Of a DNA stretch of 64,000 nt, positions 61,083 through 64,000 are shown in pieces (position 1 is the first letter of the stretch; each line of letters opens with the position of its first letter). The notes beneath the pieces are model-generated. The model saw only the letters and a program-made list of their open reading frames with translations, was not told the origin of the DNA and searched no databases. A program made the position numbers and the translations under genes. The DNA comes from Variovorax dokdonensis. GTDB lineage: Bacteria > Pseudomonadota > Gammaproteobacteria > Burkholderiales > Burkholderiaceae_C. The DNA lies in assembly GCF_030316895.1 (NCBI RefSeq), contig NZ_JASZYV010000002.1, positions 682,001 through 746,000 on the forward strand. Reading direction: 5' to 3'.

Positions 61083-61979
61083 ATGAAGAAACAACTCGTC
61101 GCACTCGCCGTCGTCGCGCTTGCCACCGGCAGCGCCATGGCGCAGGCGAACGACACGCTCGCCAAGATCAAGGCCAGCGGCACCATCGCACTGGGCGTGC
61201 GGGATTCGTCCGCTCTGTCCTATACCCTGGGCAACGGCAAGTACGTGGGCTTCCACACCGAAATGGGCGAGCGCATCGTCGACGACCTGAGCAAGGCCGT
61301 GGGCAAGAAGCTCAGCGTCAACTACGTGCTGGTGACCTCGCAGAACCGCATCCCGCTGGTGCAAAACGGCACCGTGGACCTCGAATGCGGCTCCACCACG
61401 AACAACGCCACCCGCGCCAAGGATGTCGAGTTCGCCTACAACACCTACATGGAAGTGGTGCGAATCGCCGTCAAGGCCAATTCCGGCATCAAGGACCTGA
61501 AGGACCTGAGCGGCAAGACCGTGGCCACCACCACCGGCACCACGTCCGTCCAGATCCTGCGCAAGAACGAGCGCGCCCAGGGCATCGACTTCAAGGAAGT
61601 CATGGGCAAGGACCACTCCGACAGCTTCCTGCTGCTCGAATCGGGCCGTGCCGACGCTTTCGTGATGGACGCCTCCATCTTGGCCAAGAACATCTCGACG
61701 GCCAAGAACCCCAAGGACTTCGCCATCGTCGGTCCCGAGTTGTCGGTCGAGCCCATCGCCTGCATGATGCGCAAGGACGACCCGGCCTTCGCCAAGGCGG
61801 TCAACGAGAGCATCGCCCGTCAGATGAAGGACGGCTCGCTCGCCAAGCTGTACGACAAGTGGATGGTCCAGCCCGTGCCGCCGAACAACGTCGCACTGGG
61901 CCTGCCGCTGTCCGAAGCCACCAAGGCTGCCTGGGCCAATCCGAACAACAAGCCGGCGGAAGACTTTGCCAAGAAGTGA
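61083..61979 (+). CDS. gltI: glutamate/aspartate ABC transporter substrate-binding protein
   Basis: This 298-residue family 3 periplasmic binding protein has a signal peptide MKKQLVALAVVALATGSAMAQ. Mature features are DTLAKIKASGTIALGVRDSSALSYTLGNGKYVGFHTEMGERIVDDL and LVQNGTVDLECGSTTNNATRAKDVEFAYNTY near 100, the GltI-specific ligand strand. LSGKTVATTTGTTSVQILRKNERAQG follows near 145. It captures glutamate and aspartate for GltJKL. A strong hairpin separates it from the permease genes, which usually gives the binding protein a higher mRNA level. Confidence 0.92.
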   Translation: MKKQLVALAVVALATGSAMAQANDTLAKIKASGTIALGVRDSSALSYTLGNGKYVGFHTEMGERIVDDLSKAVGKKLSVNYVLVTSQNRIPLVQNGTVDLECGSTTNNATRAKDVEFAYNTYMEVVRIAVKANSGIKDLKDLSGKTVATTTGTTSVQILRKNERAQGIDFKEVMGKDHSDSFLLLESGRADAFVMDASILAKNISTAKNPKDFAIVGPELSVEPIACMMRKDDPAFAKAVNESIARQMKDGSLAKLYDKWMVQPVPPNNVALGLPLSEATKAAWANPNNKPAEDFAKK

Positions 61980-61995
61980 TTTGGCATGATTGAAT

Positions 61996-62027
61996 GACAA
62001 GCGCCCGCTTCCAGGCGGGCGTTTGTC
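61996..62027 (+). terminator. strong intercistronic hairpin between gltI and gltJ
   Basis: GACAAGCGCCCGC (61996-62008) pairs with GCGGGCGTTTGTC (62015-62027) over 13 positions, with a single G-U pair in RNA and a 6-base loop. The U-rich right side makes it terminator-like, but it lies inside the operon. It probably attenuates transcription into gltJKL or protects the gltI mRNA end. Confidence 0.7.
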
Positions 62028-62064
62028 TATCCGGCAACAACACAACAACAGCGAGGAGCCTGAG

Positions 62065-62820
62065 ATGGCATGGGATTGGCAGGTCTTCTGCAAGGACACG
62101 ATCGACGGTGAAATCGTGCCCGGCTGCTTCGGCACCGGCGACGCCTACACCTATCTGAACTGGATGATGTCGGCCTGGGGCTGGACGGTTTCGGTGTCGC
62201 TTTGCGCGCTGGCGCTGGCGCTCATCGTGGGCTCCATCATCGGCATCATCCGCACGCTGCCCGACAACCCCTGGCTGGTTCGCCTGGGCAATGTCTGGGT
62301 CGAGCTTTTCCGCAACGTTCCATTGCTGGTCCAGATCTTCCTCTGGTATCACGTCGTGCCGTCGTTGTTCCCCGTCATGCGCGATTTCCCGCCTTTCATC
62401 CTCGTGGTGATCGCGCTGGGCCTGTTCACGTCGGCGCGCATCGCCGAGCAGGTGCGCTCGGGCATCCAGGCGCTGCCCAAGGGCCAGCGCTACGCGGGCA
62501 TGGCGATGGGCTTTACCACGCCGCAGTACTACCGCTACGTCATCCTGCCGATGGCCTACCGGATCATCCTGCCGCCGCTCACGTCCGAATCCATGAACAT
62601 CTTCAAGAACTCGTCGGTGGCCTTCGCGGTGTCGATCGCGGAGCTGACGCAGTTCTATCTGCAGGCGGGCGAGGAAACCTCGCGCAACATGGAGATCTAC
62701 ATCGGCGTGGTGCTGCTGTACATCTTCTCCGCGCTGGTGATCAACCGCATCATGGCCTTCATCGAGAAGAGGTCGCGCGTGCCGGGCTTTGTCGCTGCCG
62801 GTACCGGAGGAGGCCACTGA
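62065..62820 (+). CDS. gltJ: glutamate/aspartate ABC transporter permease GltJ
   Basis: The protein has 251 residues from the ATG at 62065 (MAWDWQVFCKDTIDGEIVPGCFG), preceded by GAGGAG. It has about five membrane segments. The conserved polar amino-acid permease stretch NVWVELFRNVPLLVQIFLWYHVVPSLFP lies near 90, and the EAA loop SARIAEQVRSGIQALPKGQRYAGMAMGFTTPQYYRYVILPMAYRIILPPL near 130-180. Together with GltK it forms the membrane channel. Confidence 0.92.
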   Translation: MAWDWQVFCKDTIDGEIVPGCFGTGDAYTYLNWMMSAWGWTVSVSLCALALALIVGSIIGIIRTLPDNPWLVRLGNVWVELFRNVPLLVQIFLWYHVVPSLFPVMRDFPPFILVVIALGLFTSARIAEQVRSGIQALPKGQRYAGMAMGFTTPQYYRYVILPMAYRIILPPLTSESMNIFKNSSVAFAVSIAELTQFYLQAGEETSRNMEIYIGVVLLYIFSALVINRIMAFIEKRSRVPGFVAAGTGGGH

Positions 62821-62821
62821 C

Positions 62822-63490
62822 ATGACGAACCTTGATTTTTCCTTCTACAACTGGGACCTCGTCACCAGTTTCATCCTCAAGGGCTTCTACTTCAGCCTGT
62901 TCCTCACGGCGGTGGCCACGGCCGGCGGCGTGTTCTTCGGCACCCTGCTGGCGCTGATGCGCCTGTCGGGCAAGAAGTGGCTGGACATCCCGGCCGCCAT
63001 CTACGTCAACGGCATGCGGTCCATCCCGTTGGTGATGGTGATCCTGGGTTTCTTCCTGATCGTGCCCTACATCATCGGGCGGCCCATCGGCGCGGAATAC
63101 TCGGCCATCATCACCTTCATCGCCTTCGAGGCGGCCTACTTCAGCGAGATCATGCGCGCGGGCATCCAGTCGATCCCGCGCGGCCAGGTCTTCGCCGGGC
63201 AGGCAGTGGGCATGACCTACAAGCAGAACATGACGCTGGTCATCCTGCCGCAGGCCTTCCGCAACATGCTGCCGGTGCTGCTCACGCAGACCATCATCCT
63301 TTTCCAGGACACGTCGCTGGTGTACGCCATCGGCGCCTACGACCTGCTCAAGGGCTTCGAGACCGCCGGCAAGAACATGGGCCGACCGGTCGAGTCGTAC
63401 CTGCTTGCGGCCGTCGTCTACTTTGTCATCTGCTTTGCTCTGTCTTGGCTGGTCAAGCGCCTGCACAAGAAGATCGCCATCATCCGTTGA
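62822..63490 (+). CDS. gltK: glutamate/aspartate ABC transporter permease GltK
   Basis: This 222-residue protein starts one base after the gltJ stop (MTNLDFSFYNWDLVTSF). It has five predicted membrane segments. YVNGMRSIPLVMVILGFFLIVPYIIG near 65 and the EAA loop AYFSEIMRAGIQSIPRGQVFAGQAVGMTYKQNMTLVILPQAFRNMLP near 110-160 are characteristic. The C-terminus (WLVKRLHKKIAIIR) is basic and cytoplasmic. It partners GltJ. Confidence 0.92.
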   Translation: MTNLDFSFYNWDLVTSFILKGFYFSLFLTAVATAGGVFFGTLLALMRLSGKKWLDIPAAIYVNGMRSIPLVMVILGFFLIVPYIIGRPIGAEYSAIITFIAFEAAYFSEIMRAGIQSIPRGQVFAGQAVGMTYKQNMTLVILPQAFRNMLPVLLTQTIILFQDTSLVYAIGAYDLLKGFETAGKNMGRPVESYLLAAVVYFVICFALSWLVKRLHKKIAIIR

Positions 63491-63508
63491 CCGAACCGAG
63501 GTACAGCC

Positions 63509-64000
63509 ATGTCTGACTCCATGATCGATATCAAGAACGTTTCCAAGTGGTATGGCCCGGTCCAGGTGCTCAACGACTGCAACGTGAGCATCAACAAGGG
63601 CGACGTCGTCGTCGTGTGCGGCCCGTCGGGTTCGGGCAAGTCCACGCTCATCAAGACCGTGAACGCGCTGGAGCCCATCCAGAAGGGCGACATCGTCGTC
63701 AACGGCATCCATGTCAACAATCCCAAGACCGACCTGCCCAAGCTGCGCTCCAAGGTGGGCATGGTGTTCCAGCACTTCGAGCTCTTTCCGCACCTGTCGG
63801 TCACCGAGAACCTGACCATCGCGCAGGTGAAGGTGCTTGGCCGCTCGCTCGACGAAGCCAAGACGCGCGGCCTGAAGATGCTCGATCGCGTCGGCCTCAT
63901 GGCCCACAAGGACAAGTTTCCCGGCCAGTTGTCGGGTGGCCAGCAGCAGCGCGTGGCGATCGCCCGGGCGCTGAGCATGGACCCGATCGTCATGCTGTTC
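63509..64000 (+). CDS. gltL: glutamate/aspartate ABC transporter ATPase GltL, 3' end outside window
   Basis: The first 164 residues are present. Walker A is GPSGSGKSTLIKTVNALEP near 38, the Q-loop is MVFQHFELFPHLSVTEN near 85 and the signature LSGGQQQRVAIARALSMDP near 142; the window ends at the start of Walker B (VMLF). It starts 18 bases after gltK and energises the GltJK channel. The remaining roughly 80 residues and any later genes are not visible. Confidence 0.93.
   Translation, partial: MSDSMIDIKNVSKWYGPVQVLNDCNVSINKGDVVVVCGPSGSGKSTLIKTVNALEPIQKGDIVVNGIHVNNPKTDLPKLRSKVGMVFQHFELFPHLSVTENLTIAQVKVLGRSLDEAKTRGLKMLDRVGLMAHKDKFPGQLSGGQQQRVAIARALSMDPIVMLF

Overview
The window is a dense, mostly high-GC (about 65-70% in the lines I sampled) bacterial chromosome segment. 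Gene content and order (argB near slmA, a DctPQM TRAP transporter beside an FCD-type GntR regulator, an FadE/FadB/thiolase operon, GltIJKL) and a GC-rich dispersed repeat fit a betaproteobacterium of the order Burkholderiales, most likely family Comamonadaceae. That placement is inference from gene content; no rRNA is present. No tRNA, rRNA, CRISPR array, insertion sequence or prophage gene was recognised.

Region 1 (1-19.6 kb) is a surface-polysaccharide locus. Two glycosyltransferases, a large methyltransferase/coiled-coil protein, gmd and manC run leftwards. The dTDP-L-rhamnose genes rfbBDAC run rightwards, followed by two glycosyltransferases. Then come an ABC polysaccharide exporter (wzm-wzt), three family-2 glycosyltransferases and a WecA/MraY-like initiating phosphosugar transferase. 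Bases 1 to about 5000 are much less GC-rich (about 32-52% in sampled lines) and look acquired. The set predicts an ABC-exported glycan, probably O antigen, containing L-rhamnose and a GDP-mannose-derived 6-deoxyhexose.

Region 2 (19.6-25.2 kb) is housekeeping: argB, galE (opposite strand, wedged in), slmA, katG and a small secreted DUF2501 protein.

Region 3 (25.3-34.4 kb) is a sugar-acid uptake and catabolism island. A leftward operon (GntR, DctP-DctQ-DctM, an altronate/galactarate-dehydratase-like enzyme, an Ldh-family dehydrogenase) diverges from a rightward operon (two SDRs and an FAH-family hydrolase). A FadR-like palindrome sits inside the shared promoter region.

Region 4 (34.5-45.6 kb) is a TetR-controlled acyl-CoA catabolic operon: acyl-CoA dehydrogenase, a DUF2147 protein, FadB-like fusion, thiolase, alpha/beta hydrolase, TesB-like thioesterase, SDR, 2-hydroxychromene-2-carboxylate-isomerase-like protein and enoyl-CoA hydratase. 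Four copies of one intergenic repeat lie between 30.0 and 40.3 kb; one has become part of a coding sequence.

Region 5 (45.6-49.3 kb) holds a hotdog thioesterase, an Atm1-type ABC exporter, a small membrane protein and a 2-hydroxyacid dehydrogenase.

Region 6 (49.3-57.8 kb) is the most notable part. A consensus-matching sigma-54 promoter places its start site at the first helix of a tandem glycine riboswitch. A hairpin with a T-run follows, then a dipeptide-type ABC transporter, an MlrC-like M81 metallopeptidase and a hippurate-hydrolase-like M20 amidohydrolase. The arrangement suggests a nitrogen-regulated, glycine-sensing system for taking up and cleaving glycine-containing conjugates or peptides.

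Region 7 (57.8-64 kb) has MarR and LysR regulators, aspartate ammonia-lyase behind a perfect palindrome, and a glutamate/aspartate ABC transporter (gltIJKL) that runs off the window end.
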